The notes beneath the pieces were generated by a model. It ran no database searches and was not told the DNA's origin. It saw only the letters and a program-made list of their open reading frames with translations. Position numbers and translations under genes: made by a program. Shown here piece after piece: positions 1-8,320 of a stretch of 9,424 bases of DNA. The DNA lies in assembly GCA_002412425.1 (NCBI GenBank), contig DHVB01000060.1, positions 1 to 9,424 of the forward strand, in the 5' to 3' direction. The DNA is from Bacteroidales bacterium UBA5219. GTDB taxonomy: Bacteria > Bacteroidota > Bacteroidia > Bacteroidales > ML635J-15. How positions within the stretch are numbered: the first letter of the stretch is position 1; each line of letters opens with the position of its first letter.

Positions 1-10
1 ATTTTTTTAA

Positions 11-2701
11 TCAAAATGGTATAATTTCACCAAGCGCAGTTTGACAAGCAGAAAGTACAACTAAGTCGGTTTTGCGCAAGTCCATAAAGCTGATTTCTTT
101 TGCAGTAAGTATGCCGTCTTCAATGCCTTTGGGCAAAGGCATATTTCTCCATGCGTAGTTTGCTCCTGAAAGTAACAGCCCTGACTGTTTGAGCGACTGA
201 TCGCCAGATAGTTTTTCGTCTGTAGGCAAGAAAAAACCATGTGTGGCAATGTGCAATATTGAAATATCTTTGCCGGATAATGCCTTGAATGATTCCTCGT
301 TGGCAGTAGAACCTTGGAATAGAGTTGTTTTAATTCTCTTTTTCTTTAGTCTTGTAATAATATTATCTACCTCTGTTTTTGTGCCGGGCAGATAGTTTAG
401 TTGTCCTCTATCTTCATTATTATTGAATGTGGAAAACAAGTTTACATTATTAGCTTTTGTAAAATACTTGCTACTTTCATGCTTCATTGTGGTAGTGTCG
501 CTATCATAGAAGATGCCACCATAGAGAATTGAGTTTTTCATAGGTTTAGGTCTATACTCCATGGCAAGGTAGCGAGTTGACGACACACGGTATATTTCGT
601 ACTTATCCGAAATGATGCTGTCGTTGTTGATTGGAGCATACTCAATGGCAATTTGATGTAACATGCCTGATGGGGCAAAATATATGCGAGGATTTTCTGG
701 AAAATATTTCTCCAATGGCTTCCAAAGGATATTGTAAAGTTCCAAAGATTCGTACATTCCTTGACGTTTTTTTGCAAAAGCAATTGCTCCACGGTTTTCG
801 TCATCATTTTGTGCATCATTTTTTGTTGGTGTAATACCAAGCATAAGTTTTTGCATTTCGGATTGCTCGAATAGTGGGACGAAAGCTGGTGATTTCATGC
901 TTTTTGTAAGTATTATGGCGGCATATTTTTTGTTAAAATTTGCAAATTCAATGGCGACATCGTTGGACTTTAAAGACGTTTGTACATCTTTCCAATTTAT
1001 TGCAATAGAACGGGTAAAATCGCCATACTGACGACAGTTTTCGACAAGATTACGTTCTATTTTTTGGATTTCATTTTCGAGTGAATCACAGTTGTAAACT
1101 CTTTCTTCAATCGGCTTTTCAAGTTCGTTGTTAAGTATAAGCCCCAACTGCCTCATGTTTTCGAATTCTGCTAAAAGCTTTGGATCTTTACTTTCAGCAA
1201 TTAGTTTGTTAAACTCTATCTCTGAAGTGAGTAGCAAACCTTTAGTAATTAGTTCACTATCATAAGAACAACTAGAAGCAGAAGTGTTGTCGGGAATGTT
1301 AAAAGAATTTTCAATACTGCTATTATACATTTCTATGTTTTTTTGCCAGTAAAGTTCTCTTTCTATAGATGATAGAAATGAGAAGTTTGCTCTTAAACTT
1401 TTACTTCCAATTTCGAGTGATTTCTGCAAATATGTATGAGCCAAATTATAATTGCCAGCCAATATATGGCAACCAGCTAAGCTGAGCAAATAGTCCAATG
1501 TCTCATAATGGTTTTCCCCAAAAACCGATTCTGCAATTTCGTATGCTTTAAGCAAAGTGTCCGAACTTGCTTTGAAATTTCCCATCTGTGTAAATGTAAT
1601 TCCGATATTTTTCAGCGATTTAGCATATTCTATATTGTTTTCTCCAAGAAGTTCTTTTCTTATTACAGCTGCTTGTCGTAGATAATCAAGTGCAATTTCA
1701 TATTCAGCCATTTCTAGATAAATAGTACCTATGTTATTTACCCCAGTCGCATATTCAAGCGATAATTCTCCTATTGATGATTTAGTAATTTCAACAATTT
1801 GTTTATCAATCTCAAGTGCCCTGTCGTAGTCTAGCATAAAGAAATACGCACTGGCAATATTGTTCATTGTGTTAATATATAAAGGATTGCTTTCCATGCC
1901 TAGGTCTTCTATAATTTTTTTTGATTTTTCGTATTTTTCTAATGCCTTGTTATAGTTGCCTAGAACTGAGTACAATGTTCCTATGTTGCACAATACATTT
2001 GCATAAATGTGCTGTGTTCCAGTAGTGTTTTTTATTATGTCTGCAGCGGTTTCGTAATATTTCATTGCGATTTCGTTTTGTCCAAGATCGGAATGTAAGT
2101 TTGCAAGCATGACTATTGTAGTGGCATAGTTATAACTGTCTTCACCTGCTGTAGCAGCTTTTATTTTAGCCGCCTTAAGATAGTTTTTTTCTGCATTGGA
2201 AAAATCTCGTAACCCATAGTATGAATTGCCTATGTTATGAATGTCTTCTCCATAATATTCCGATTCCTCGCCCAAAATTTTTTTATCTATTTCTGCACCT
2301 TGGTAAAGATATTCTATTGATTCAGCATATTTACCTAAGTTTTGCATGGCACAACCGATGTTTATGAGAGATGAGGCACAGTCGGTATGATTGTTGCCGT
2401 AAAGTTTTTGCCTGATTCCAAGTGAAGTCTTGAAGTAGTGTATAGCTGTATTGTTATCTCCATACAACATTGCTATATTACCTATCTTATTAAGAACATC
2501 TGCGTATTGTGCTGTTGTACTATCTGTAACATTTTCTAAATAAGTTTCAAAATGTTGCAACGCGACTTCCACATTGCCATTTGCAAACTCATTCATGCCC
2601 CATGTAAAAACAGAATCTTTGTTAAATGTACTATTTTGTGCTAGCAAACTCCCTGAGGTAAATAGTAATATCAGCCAAATGCTCCAAAAATGCTTTCTCA
2701 T
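11..2701 (-). CDS. Exported TPR-CHAT domain protein, CHAT domain truncated at its C-terminus
   Basis: The 896-residue product starts with a signal peptide (basic MRKH, hydrophobic core, likely cleavage near LLAQ, residues 19-22). About nine tetratricopeptide repeats with a 42-residue period follow (roughly 30-440, kinesin-light-chain type, with recurring NIG...Y...G.Y patterns). After a helical linker (about 450-560) comes a CHAT domain (about 575-896). CHAT is a caspase/separase-like cysteine protease fold. Both catalytic positions are visible: His821 in HIATHG and Cys886 in LSACQTALGE. TPRs normally bind partner proteins, so an envelope-located, partner-controlled protease is a reasonable inference but unproven. 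The oddity is the end: the frame meets TGA ten residues after the Cys, whereas family members usually continue for some 80 more residues. It is the only complete frame here ending in TGA; the others end in TAA. It may be a nonsense mutation, a frameshift, or a sequence-end artefact. It is transcribed divergently from the 704-residue gene. Confidence 0.9.
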   Translation of the reverse strand: MRKHFWSIWLILLFTSGSLLAQNSTFNKDSVFTWGMNEFANGNVEVALQHFETYLENVTDSTTAQYADVLNKIGNIAMLYGDNNTAIHYFKTSLGIRQKLYGNNHTDCASSLINIGCAMQNLGKYAESIEYLYQGAEIDKKILGEESEYYGEDIHNIGNSYYGLRDFSNAEKNYLKAAKIKAATAGEDSYNYATTIVMLANLHSDLGQNEIAMKYYETAADIIKNTTGTQHIYANVLCNIGTLYSVLGNYNKALEKYEKSKKIIEDLGMESNPLYINTMNNIASAYFFMLDYDRALEIDKQIVEITKSSIGELSLEYATGVNNIGTIYLEMAEYEIALDYLRQAAVIRKELLGENNIEYAKSLKNIGITFTQMGNFKASSDTLLKAYEIAESVFGENHYETLDYLLSLAGCHILAGNYNLAHTYLQKSLEIGSKSLRANFSFLSSIERELYWQKNIEMYNSSIENSFNIPDNTSASSCSYDSELITKGLLLTSEIEFNKLIAESKDPKLLAEFENMRQLGLILNNELEKPIEERVYNCDSLENEIQKIERNLVENCRQYGDFTRSIAINWKDVQTSLKSNDVAIEFANFNKKYAAIILTKSMKSPAFVPLFEQSEMQKLMLGITPTKNDAQNDDENRGAIAFAKKRQGMYESLELYNILWKPLEKYFPENPRIYFAPSGMLHQIAIEYAPINNDSIISDKYEIYRVSSTRYLAMEYRPKPMKNSILYGGIFYDSDTTTMKHESSKYFTKANNVNLFSTFNNNEDRGQLNYLPGTKTEVDNIITRLKKKRIKTTLFQGSTANEESFKALSGKDISILHIATHGFFLPTDEKLSGDQSLKQSGLLLSGANYAWRNMPLPKGIEDGILTAKEISFMDLRKTDLVVLSACQTALGEIIPF

Positions 2702-2869
2702 ATTTGATTTAAGTTAAAATTTGTGTTATAACTTTTTTATTTCATATTCAAAATATGTATTTTTTTTATAAATGTAAAACTAAATTAATTTATTTGAAAA
2801 AGAAAGAAAAGAATTGTTTTTTTGAATGAAGGTTTGTTTTGTGATAGCCCATTTTGTTGTTTTTTTAAT

Positions 2870-2877
2870 TAAATTTG
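2870..2877 (+). promoter_or_regulatory. Bacteroidota -7 promoter element for the 704-residue exported protein
   Basis: TAAATTTG is an exact match to the Bacteroidota -7 consensus TAnnTTTG. It lies 21 bases upstream of the ATG at 2899, which implies a very short leader. A TTTTG at 2852-2856 could be the -33 element, but the 13-base gap is shorter than the usual 17-23. The match overlaps the TTG at 2875, which argues against translation starting there. Confidence 0.55.
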
Positions 2878-2898
2878 CAAAAATTTAAAATTGAAATT

Positions 2899-5013
2899 AT
2901 GAGAAAACTTGTTTTTGTGGTTGTAATGTCTTTAGTGGTTAATTGTCTTTATTCTCAGAATAGAGATTTATTAATTGAACATGTCGAACTATTAAATACA
3001 ACAGGTTTTTTTACTTCAAAAAAAGATACAAAACTTGTAAATGGCGAAAAACAATTAATATTTGAATTTACAGATGTTACAGAAGAATATATTGTAAGAG
3101 TTTTTCCTGCAAAAAAGTTTTCTGATTTAAGATTCGATTTTTTTTCAACTAGCGATTATGAAGTAATTGATTCTGTATTTTTTATTGATGATAGTTTTTA
3201 TCAAACAAAAATAAGATTTAAAAAAATAATTGACAATCCGCAACTAAGCTTAAAAGTAAGGTCATTTACTAAAGAGGGAAGAGCAATGATTACAGAGGTT
3301 AAATTATTCCCCGTGGCTGTTATGGATTATGGTTTTGTTCAAAAACCAGAAGATATGTTTATAGGAGAAGAAAACTTTATTGAAATAGCTACAAATTTAC
3401 CAAAAAATATTGTTTTACAAGCAAATTGGGATACTGATTATCCTTTACACACCCGAATTGTAAATCATAAAGGAAATGTGGCAATTAATATAAATGCAAC
3501 TAAAACTGGGCAAATGCAAGTTCCTGTTTTTTTGAAATTAAAGCGTCCTGTTCGCGATAGTTTAGGAAAGTTTAGCTATGAAATAGGTCCGCTGAATGTG
3601 GAGTTTAACGTAAAAGCTGGTCGTCTCGCTTTTTTAAATACTGATATTAAAGATATTAGTGTAGATGAAAAAAATCGTTACGAAGGTGTTGAAATTCAAA
3701 TTGATAATAATCCAAATTTACAAATTCAAAAAACTTATAGGTTGGTTGAATCAGAAGAACCAGGAGCTGCTTTAGTAGGAGAGTTGTTTACAAAAGCAAG
3801 ACTTACAAACAATAGAGTATTGTGCGTTTTGAGAGCTTTTAATTATCACAATCAAACCGATGGAGTTTTATATTTAAACGATGGAGAAATTCCAAAATTT
3901 ATCACTAATTTTTCTATTATCCCGTTAGCTAAAATAGAAAATTTTGAAATAATGAGAACAGGTGGCGAATGGACAAAATCTTCTGTAGTTTATCCTGGCG
4001 AAGAAATTATAGTGAGATTAGAAGGACAATCATTGTCAAAAGCTAAATTTGCTATCGAAGATTTAATAATTTCAAAAGAAGATACTCTCGTAAATAGAAA
4101 TGAAGTAGTAGAATTGAGAGCTAAAGTACCAATTAATATTCGTAAGAAAAATTTGAATATACTAATCAATAACTCGTTGTCGGGAAAATCTTTAAATGTG
4201 GCAGAATATGAAGTGTTTAGACCTTTAGATTATATACTGATAGATTATGGTAATGGTCCAAAAAACTTGTTTGATTTTGCAGGTCCAGAATTTTCAACTA
4301 AATATTTAAAAGATTTAGTTATAAGTTTTGATAATGATAAAATAGATGAAAACGAAAAGTTTTATGGAAATCAATATTTTGATTTAGAAGTTAAAATCAC
4401 AGGTAGTAAAGGCGAAATATTAGAAATATTAACACTAAATTCAAATAAGGTTAGTCCAGGTTCAGCTTCGCCACGACATCAATATTATAATAAGAAAAAT
4501 GCTATTAACGAAATTAGATTAAACCAATTTTTAAGTCGTAAAACTTTTGATTTAGATACTTGGCATAGAATTCAACTTGTGTTTAAGCCAACGAAAGCCA
4601 CAGGAAATAGAAGTGATACAAAAATTGTGGATATTATTGTTCAAAAATCTATGCGTTTCGATATTGATGTTTCTTTCCCAGCAGGTTTGATAACAAAGAA
4701 AATTGGAGAACCTGGATATGGCGACTTGGGAGGCATATCTTTAGCTATGATAGCACAGTTTAGTTTTTATCAAAAAGATAAAATTTCAAGATTTAAACCA
4801 TATAAAATAGGAGCAGGATTTATTGCAATTAATGCTCTTAATTTTGCCGACTCTAATATTACAAGGGATGTGGGGGTAGTGTTTATCGGAAGCTTATATC
4901 CAACAACCAAAGAAACAAGAATGACATTTCCACTATACTTAGGTGGTGGCTATTTGTTATCAACAGAAAAATGGTTCTTTTTATTAGGACCAGGAATTAG
5001 AGTGAGACTTTAA
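2899..5013 (+). CDS. Exported protein of unknown function with possible C-terminal beta-barrel-like region
   Basis: The product is 704 residues from the ATG at 2899. An in-frame TTG at 2875 would add eight residues, but it sits inside the probable -7 promoter box, and only the ATG places a normal signal peptide at the N-terminus (MRKL, hydrophobic core, likely cleavage around CLYSQN, about residues 15-21). The mature part is rich in alternating hydrophobic and polar beta-strand patterns with no catalytic motif I recognise; residues about 20-580 look like repeated beta-sandwich modules. The last 120 residues (about 584-704) contain glycine- and aromatic-rich strands such as FPLYLGGGYLL and FLLGPGIRVRL, which resemble outer-membrane barrel strands. 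An envelope or surface location is therefore inferred. It is followed by the rmuC-like gene after 32 bp and could be co-transcribed with it. I do not recognise the family. Confidence 0.85.
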   Translation: MRKLVFVVVMSLVVNCLYSQNRDLLIEHVELLNTTGFFTSKKDTKLVNGEKQLIFEFTDVTEEYIVRVFPAKKFSDLRFDFFSTSDYEVIDSVFFIDDSFYQTKIRFKKIIDNPQLSLKVRSFTKEGRAMITEVKLFPVAVMDYGFVQKPEDMFIGEENFIEIATNLPKNIVLQANWDTDYPLHTRIVNHKGNVAININATKTGQMQVPVFLKLKRPVRDSLGKFSYEIGPLNVEFNVKAGRLAFLNTDIKDISVDEKNRYEGVEIQIDNNPNLQIQKTYRLVESEEPGAALVGELFTKARLTNNRVLCVLRAFNYHNQTDGVLYLNDGEIPKFITNFSIIPLAKIENFEIMRTGGEWTKSSVVYPGEEIIVRLEGQSLSKAKFAIEDLIISKEDTLVNRNEVVELRAKVPINIRKKNLNILINNSLSGKSLNVAEYEVFRPLDYILIDYGNGPKNLFDFAGPEFSTKYLKDLVISFDNDKIDENEKFYGNQYFDLEVKITGSKGEILEILTLNSNKVSPGSASPRHQYYNKKNAINEIRLNQFLSRKTFDLDTWHRIQLVFKPTKATGNRSDTKIVDIIVQKSMRFDIDVSFPAGLITKKIGEPGYGDLGGISLAMIAQFSFYQKDKISRFKPYKIGAGFIAINALNFADSNITRDVGVVFIGSLYPTTKETRMTFPLYLGGGYLLSTEKWFFLLGPGIRVRL

Positions 5014-5045
5014 AATATTATGTTTACAATTTAAAAAATTAAAAA

Positions 5046-6374
5046 ATGACAGCTTTATTCTTAGCACTCGGTATAGCAAAAGGATTTTTAATTGCATGGC
5101 TAATTTTTAGACGAAAACTAAAAGCAGCAAAACAAAGCGAAGTTAGTATGCAAGAGCTTATTCAAGCTAAAAACGATTTAACAAAATACGAAGCAGAAAA
5201 TAATTTTTTAATAAAACAATTAGAAGAAACTAAAACTTCTTTTTCTAATAAAGATAGTGAAAATAAAGAACTTATAGCTAAATTAAGCATTTCAGAAACT
5301 AATTTAAGCAATTTAAACGAAAAATTAGAAACAAATAAGGCAGAATTAGAACAATTGCATAATAAATTTACATTAGAGTTTGAAAATCTTGCTAATAAAG
5401 TTTTAGAAGAAAAATCCCAAAAATTTTCTGAATTAAATAAAAAACAAATTGATGCTATAATAAATCCTTTTAATGAAAATTTAAAAGAGTTTAAGCAAAC
5501 CGTAAAAGATACTTACGAAAAAGGCATGAAAGAAAGAACTGAATTGGGAGCAGAGCTAAAACATATTCAGGAATTAAATCAAAAACTTAGTGTAGAAGCA
5601 AATAATTTAACCAAAGCTTTAAAAGGCGATGTGCAAAAGCAGGGGCGTTGGGGCGAAATGATTTTAGAAAAAATACTAGAATCATCAGGACTTGAAAAGG
5701 ATAAACATTTTAGAACTCAAGATTCGTTTACTCTTTCCGATGGCAGAAGACAAAGACCAGATGCTGTAGTGTATTTGCCTGAAAATAAGCATATTATTAT
5801 AGATTCTAAGGTTTCGCTTGTGGCTTATGAAAAATATGTGAATAGCGATAACGAAGAAGAAAAAAAACAATTTTTAAAAGAACATATTACCTCTGTAAGA
5901 GCGCATATTAAAGATTTGGCAGATAAAGATTATATAAATAGTTTGGGATTAGAAAATCCAGAATATATTTTGATGTTTGTTCCTATAGAAGCATCTTTAG
6001 GTTTAACAGTTTCTAATGATAATCAAATTTTTACTGAAGCCTGGGATAAACGTGTCGTAATAGTAAGTCCGTCAACATTAATTGCAACGCTGATGACAGT
6101 AAATGCAATTTGGAAACAAACTATGCAAACCGAAAATGCTCTTTTAATTGCAGATAGAGGTGGAAAATTATATGAGAAATTTATAGGTTTTGTTGATGAT
6201 TTAAAAGCCGTAGGAGTATCAATAGAAAAAGCAAATAAAGAATATGAAAAAGCAATGTCTAAACTTTCAGAGGGTTCGGGAAATCTTGTTAGACAAGCAG
6301 AAATGCTAAAAGAGTTAGGCGCAAAAACAACAAAATCTATAGATAAAGAAATTCTTGAATTAGGAAAAGAATAA
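5046..6374 (+). CDS. rmuC: DNA recombination protein RmuC family
   Basis: The 442-residue product has the standard RmuC layout. An N-terminal hydrophobic segment (residues 4-21, followed by basic FRRKLK) probably anchors it in the inner membrane. A long, charged, Lys/Glu-rich coiled coil follows (about 25-190), then the conserved RmuC core (about 190-430). Core motifs visible are QGRWGE (199-204), RRQRPDAVVYLP (234-245), IIDSKVSL (251-258) and FVPIEASL (311-318). The Asp239 and D253-x-K255 arrangement fits the PD-(D/E)xK nuclease-like fold assigned to this family. In Escherichia coli RmuC limits inversions at short inverted repeats; its biochemical activity is poorly defined. The ATG at 5046 follows an A-rich leader with no Shine-Dalgarno sequence, which is normal for Bacteroidota. 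The gene lies 32 bp after the 704-residue protein gene and may share its transcript; a weaker TATGTTTA (5019-5026) could give it its own promoter. Confidence 0.93.
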   Translation: MTALFLALGIAKGFLIAWLIFRRKLKAAKQSEVSMQELIQAKNDLTKYEAENNFLIKQLEETKTSFSNKDSENKELIAKLSISETNLSNLNEKLETNKAELEQLHNKFTLEFENLANKVLEEKSQKFSELNKKQIDAIINPFNENLKEFKQTVKDTYEKGMKERTELGAELKHIQELNQKLSVEANNLTKALKGDVQKQGRWGEMILEKILESSGLEKDKHFRTQDSFTLSDGRRQRPDAVVYLPENKHIIIDSKVSLVAYEKYVNSDNEEEKKQFLKEHITSVRAHIKDLADKDYINSLGLENPEYILMFVPIEASLGLTVSNDNQIFTEAWDKRVVIVSPSTLIATLMTVNAIWKQTMQTENALLIADRGGKLYEKFIGFVDDLKAVGVSIEKANKEYEKAMSKLSEGSGNLVRQAEMLKELGAKTTKSIDKEILELGKE

Positions 6375-6439
6375 AACTATAAGCAAAATACATGTTATGA
6401 AATATTTCTCAATAAATTTTAAATTCTCCTTTTAAATAT

Positions 6440-6447
6440 TATATTTG
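6440..6447 (+). promoter_or_regulatory. Bacteroidota -7 promoter element for the M20 hydrolase gene
   Basis: TATATTTG matches TAnnTTTG exactly and is followed by CAC, in the same context (TTTGCA) as the box at 2870. It lies 60 bases upstream of the M20 hydrolase start in the 133-bp spacer after rmuC, so the hydrolase is probably transcribed independently. No convincing -33 TTG is seen at the expected distance. Confidence 0.55.
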
Positions 6448-6507
6448 CACTTGCTCAAAGTGTTTTAAAATAATGAATAATAACTAAATAAAAAACTTAT
6501 TTAAGGT

Positions 6508-8166
6508 ATGGTAATGAACGAAAAATTAGCAGCAAGAATTGAAGAAATTGCTGTTCGACTTACAAATCAACTTAGTGTTGTAGAAACTGCAGGAGAATTA
6601 AATGCTGTGCAAGAAGTGCATAATATTTTTATGGAAATGGATTATTACAAAAAAAATCCACAAGATTTACAATGGGTACATGTTCCAAACGATAAACTCG
6701 GCAGAAAATCTTTAATAGCCAGAATGAGAGGCGGAAAAGGAAATAATAAAAAAACTATTGTAATGATTGGACATATTGATACTGTAGGTATTTCTGATTA
6801 TGGAGTTTTAAAAGATTTTGCTCATAGACCTTATGAATTAACCGAAGAATTTAAAAAAGTAGCATCAACTTTACCACCAGAAGCAAGAAAAGATTTAGAA
6901 TCTGGCGACTACTTATTTGGACGTGGTCTGTTTGATATGAAAACTGGTGACGCTATAATTATGGCTGTAATGGAAGAAATACAAAAAGATATTGAAAATT
7001 TTGAAGGAAACTTAATTTATGCAGCCGTTTGCGACGAAGAAAGTAACTCTTTTGGAATGCTTTCGGTAGTTCCTGAATTAGTAAAAATTAGAGATGCTGA
7101 AGGATTAGATTATTTAGCACTTCTAGATACAGATTATATGACTTCAGAGTATGAAGGCGATGAAAATAAATATGTATATATCGGAACAGTAGGAAAACTA
7201 ATGCCTTCATTCTATGTTGTGGGTAAAGAAACTCACGTGGGAGAGTCGTTTAAAGGTATAGATGCAAACCAAATTGCTTCTGCAATTACTTGTAGAATAA
7301 ATTTGAATGCAGATTTTTGCGATGTAGCAGAAGGCGAAGTTTCTCTTCCACCAATTACACTTAAACAAAGAGATTTAAAACCAGAATATTCTGTTCAAAC
7401 TGTTCAGTATGCTAATTTATTCTTTAACTATGCAACTCATACAAGCACGCCAGACGAAGTTTTAGAAAAAATGATTAATGCAGCTGACGAAGCTTTCCAA
7501 AACTCTATCGATAATTTGAATACTCAATATGAAAGATTTTGTAAACTTGCAAATAGGGAATACAAAAAATTACCTTGGAAATCGAGAGTAATATCTTATG
7601 AAGAGCTTTATAATACAGTAAAAGCAGAACTTGGAGATAAGCTTGATGAAAAAATTAAAGAACTTTCAGACAAAATGCTTAAAGACGAAAGTATTGACCA
7701 AAGAGATTTTGCACTGAAAATTGTTGAACTTACACATCATTTATGGTCTGATAGAGAGCCTATAGTTATAGTGTATTTCACACCTCCTTATTATCCTCAT
7801 ATTTATGTGGAAGGAAAACGACCAAAAGAAAAAGCTCTTTTAGAAGCAGTTGCAGATGCTGTAAATACAACAAAATCAGATTATAAATTGGTTTACAAAA
7901 AATTCTTCCCATATATTTCAGATTTAAGTTATGCAGCAGCTCCAAAAGATCCAAAAATTATTGAAAACTTTAAAAATAATATGCCTGGATTTGGAACAAA
8001 ATACGACTTACCTCTTGAAGATATGCAAAAATTAGACCTTCCAGTACTTGATATTGGTGCTTTTGGTAAAGATGCTCATAGATTTACTGAAAGAATTGAA
8101 AAGAAATATTCTTTTGAAGTAGCACCTGTTTTGGTCTATAAAACTATAATGAATTTGTTAAAGTAA
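6508..8166 (+). CDS. M20 family metallohydrolase, RocB-like
   Basis: The product is 552 residues, close to the roughly 540-570 of the RocB-type branch of the M20 peptidase clan and longer than ordinary M20 enzymes. Likely di-metal site residues are in order: His89 in GHIDTVG with catalytic Asp91 two residues on, Asp143 in GRGLFDMKTG, the Glu pair 177-178 in CDEESNSFG (general base and ligand), Asp207 or Asp209 in LLDTDY, and His524 in GKDAHRFTE. His243 in ETHVGE fits the dimerisation-domain histidine. The enzyme should hydrolyse an amide or peptide bond in the cytoplasm, since no signal peptide is present. RocB was named from an arginine-utilisation operon in Bacillus, but its substrate is not firmly known and no arginine genes are nearby, so I give no symbol. 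The start is ambiguous: a weak AAGG (6503-6506) is only one base from the ATG at 6508 but seven bases from a second ATG at 6514. Confidence 0.9.
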   Translation: MVMNEKLAARIEEIAVRLTNQLSVVETAGELNAVQEVHNIFMEMDYYKKNPQDLQWVHVPNDKLGRKSLIARMRGGKGNNKKTIVMIGHIDTVGISDYGVLKDFAHRPYELTEEFKKVASTLPPEARKDLESGDYLFGRGLFDMKTGDAIIMAVMEEIQKDIENFEGNLIYAAVCDEESNSFGMLSVVPELVKIRDAEGLDYLALLDTDYMTSEYEGDENKYVYIGTVGKLMPSFYVVGKETHVGESFKGIDANQIASAITCRINLNADFCDVAEGEVSLPPITLKQRDLKPEYSVQTVQYANLFFNYATHTSTPDEVLEKMINAADEAFQNSIDNLNTQYERFCKLANREYKKLPWKSRVISYEELYNTVKAELGDKLDEKIKELSDKMLKDESIDQRDFALKIVELTHHLWSDREPIVIVYFTPPYYPHIYVEGKRPKEKALLEAVADAVNTTKSDYKLVYKKFFPYISDLSYAAAPKDPKIIENFKNNMPGFGTKYDLPLEDMQKLDLPVLDIGAFGKDAHRFTERIEKKYSFEVAPVLVYKTIMNLLK

Positions 8167-8182
8167 AAATTATTGTAATTTA

Positions 8183-8232
8183 ACTAATAGTATATGAGTA
8201 GAGGCGTTCTTTGTAACGCCTCTGCTGTTAGT
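8183..8232. terminator. Two-part palindrome, probable transcription terminator or dispersed hairpin repeat
   Basis: A perfect 9-bp stem, AGAGGCGTT (8200-8208) with AACGCCTCT (8215-8223), encloses a 6-base loop. It extends to 12 bp (8197-8208 with 8215-8226) if one G-U pair is allowed. An alternative outer pairing joins ACTAATAG (8183-8190) to CTGTTAGT (8225-8232), also with one wobble. It begins 16 bp after the M20 hydrolase stop, where a terminator would be expected, and is far more GC-rich than its surroundings. No clean U-run follows, so Rho-independent termination is plausible but not certain. Confidence 0.5.
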
Positions 8233-8274
8233 ATAAAAAAACTTTTCAAAAATATTTTTGTATAAAATATTTTT

Positions 8275-8282
8275 TACCTTTG
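8275..8282 (+). promoter_or_regulatory. Bacteroidota -7 promoter element for the T9SS/FISUMP gene pair
   Basis: TACCTTTG matches TAnnTTTG exactly, 38 bases upstream of the ATG at 8321. A TTTTTG at 8255-8260 is a candidate -33 element with a short 14-base gap. No second box precedes the FISUMP gene, so this promoter probably serves both genes. Confidence 0.55.
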
Positions 8283-8320
8283 TTGCAACTGATTATAAAT
8301 AATATTTTTAATTCTTTATT

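Noticed and set aside
538..840. Short open frames on both strands within the CHAT and rmuC coding regions, for example 631-834 on the plus strand
   Set aside because: They lie fully inside a long, domain-supported gene in another frame and show no recognisable domain or promoter of their own.
11..2701. TPR-CHAT gene as part of a CRISPR type III-E or other known defence system
   Set aside because: The protein has a signal peptide, and no CRISPR repeats, effector genes or other defence genes are visible in the window.
2702..2869. A promoter for the minus-strand TPR-CHAT gene in the divergent spacer
   Set aside because: The reverse strand contains only near matches such as TATTTTG with a shortened spacer, and the spacer is T/A-rich enough for these to arise by chance.
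2875..2898. In-frame TTG start at 2875 that would lengthen the 704-residue protein by eight residues
   Set aside because: It lies inside the probable -7 promoter box, and the ATG at 2899 gives a standard signal peptide start.
5019..5026. TATGTTTA as a separate promoter for rmuC
   Set aside because: It matches only seven of eight bases and has no -33 element, so it is mentioned in the gene entry but not called.
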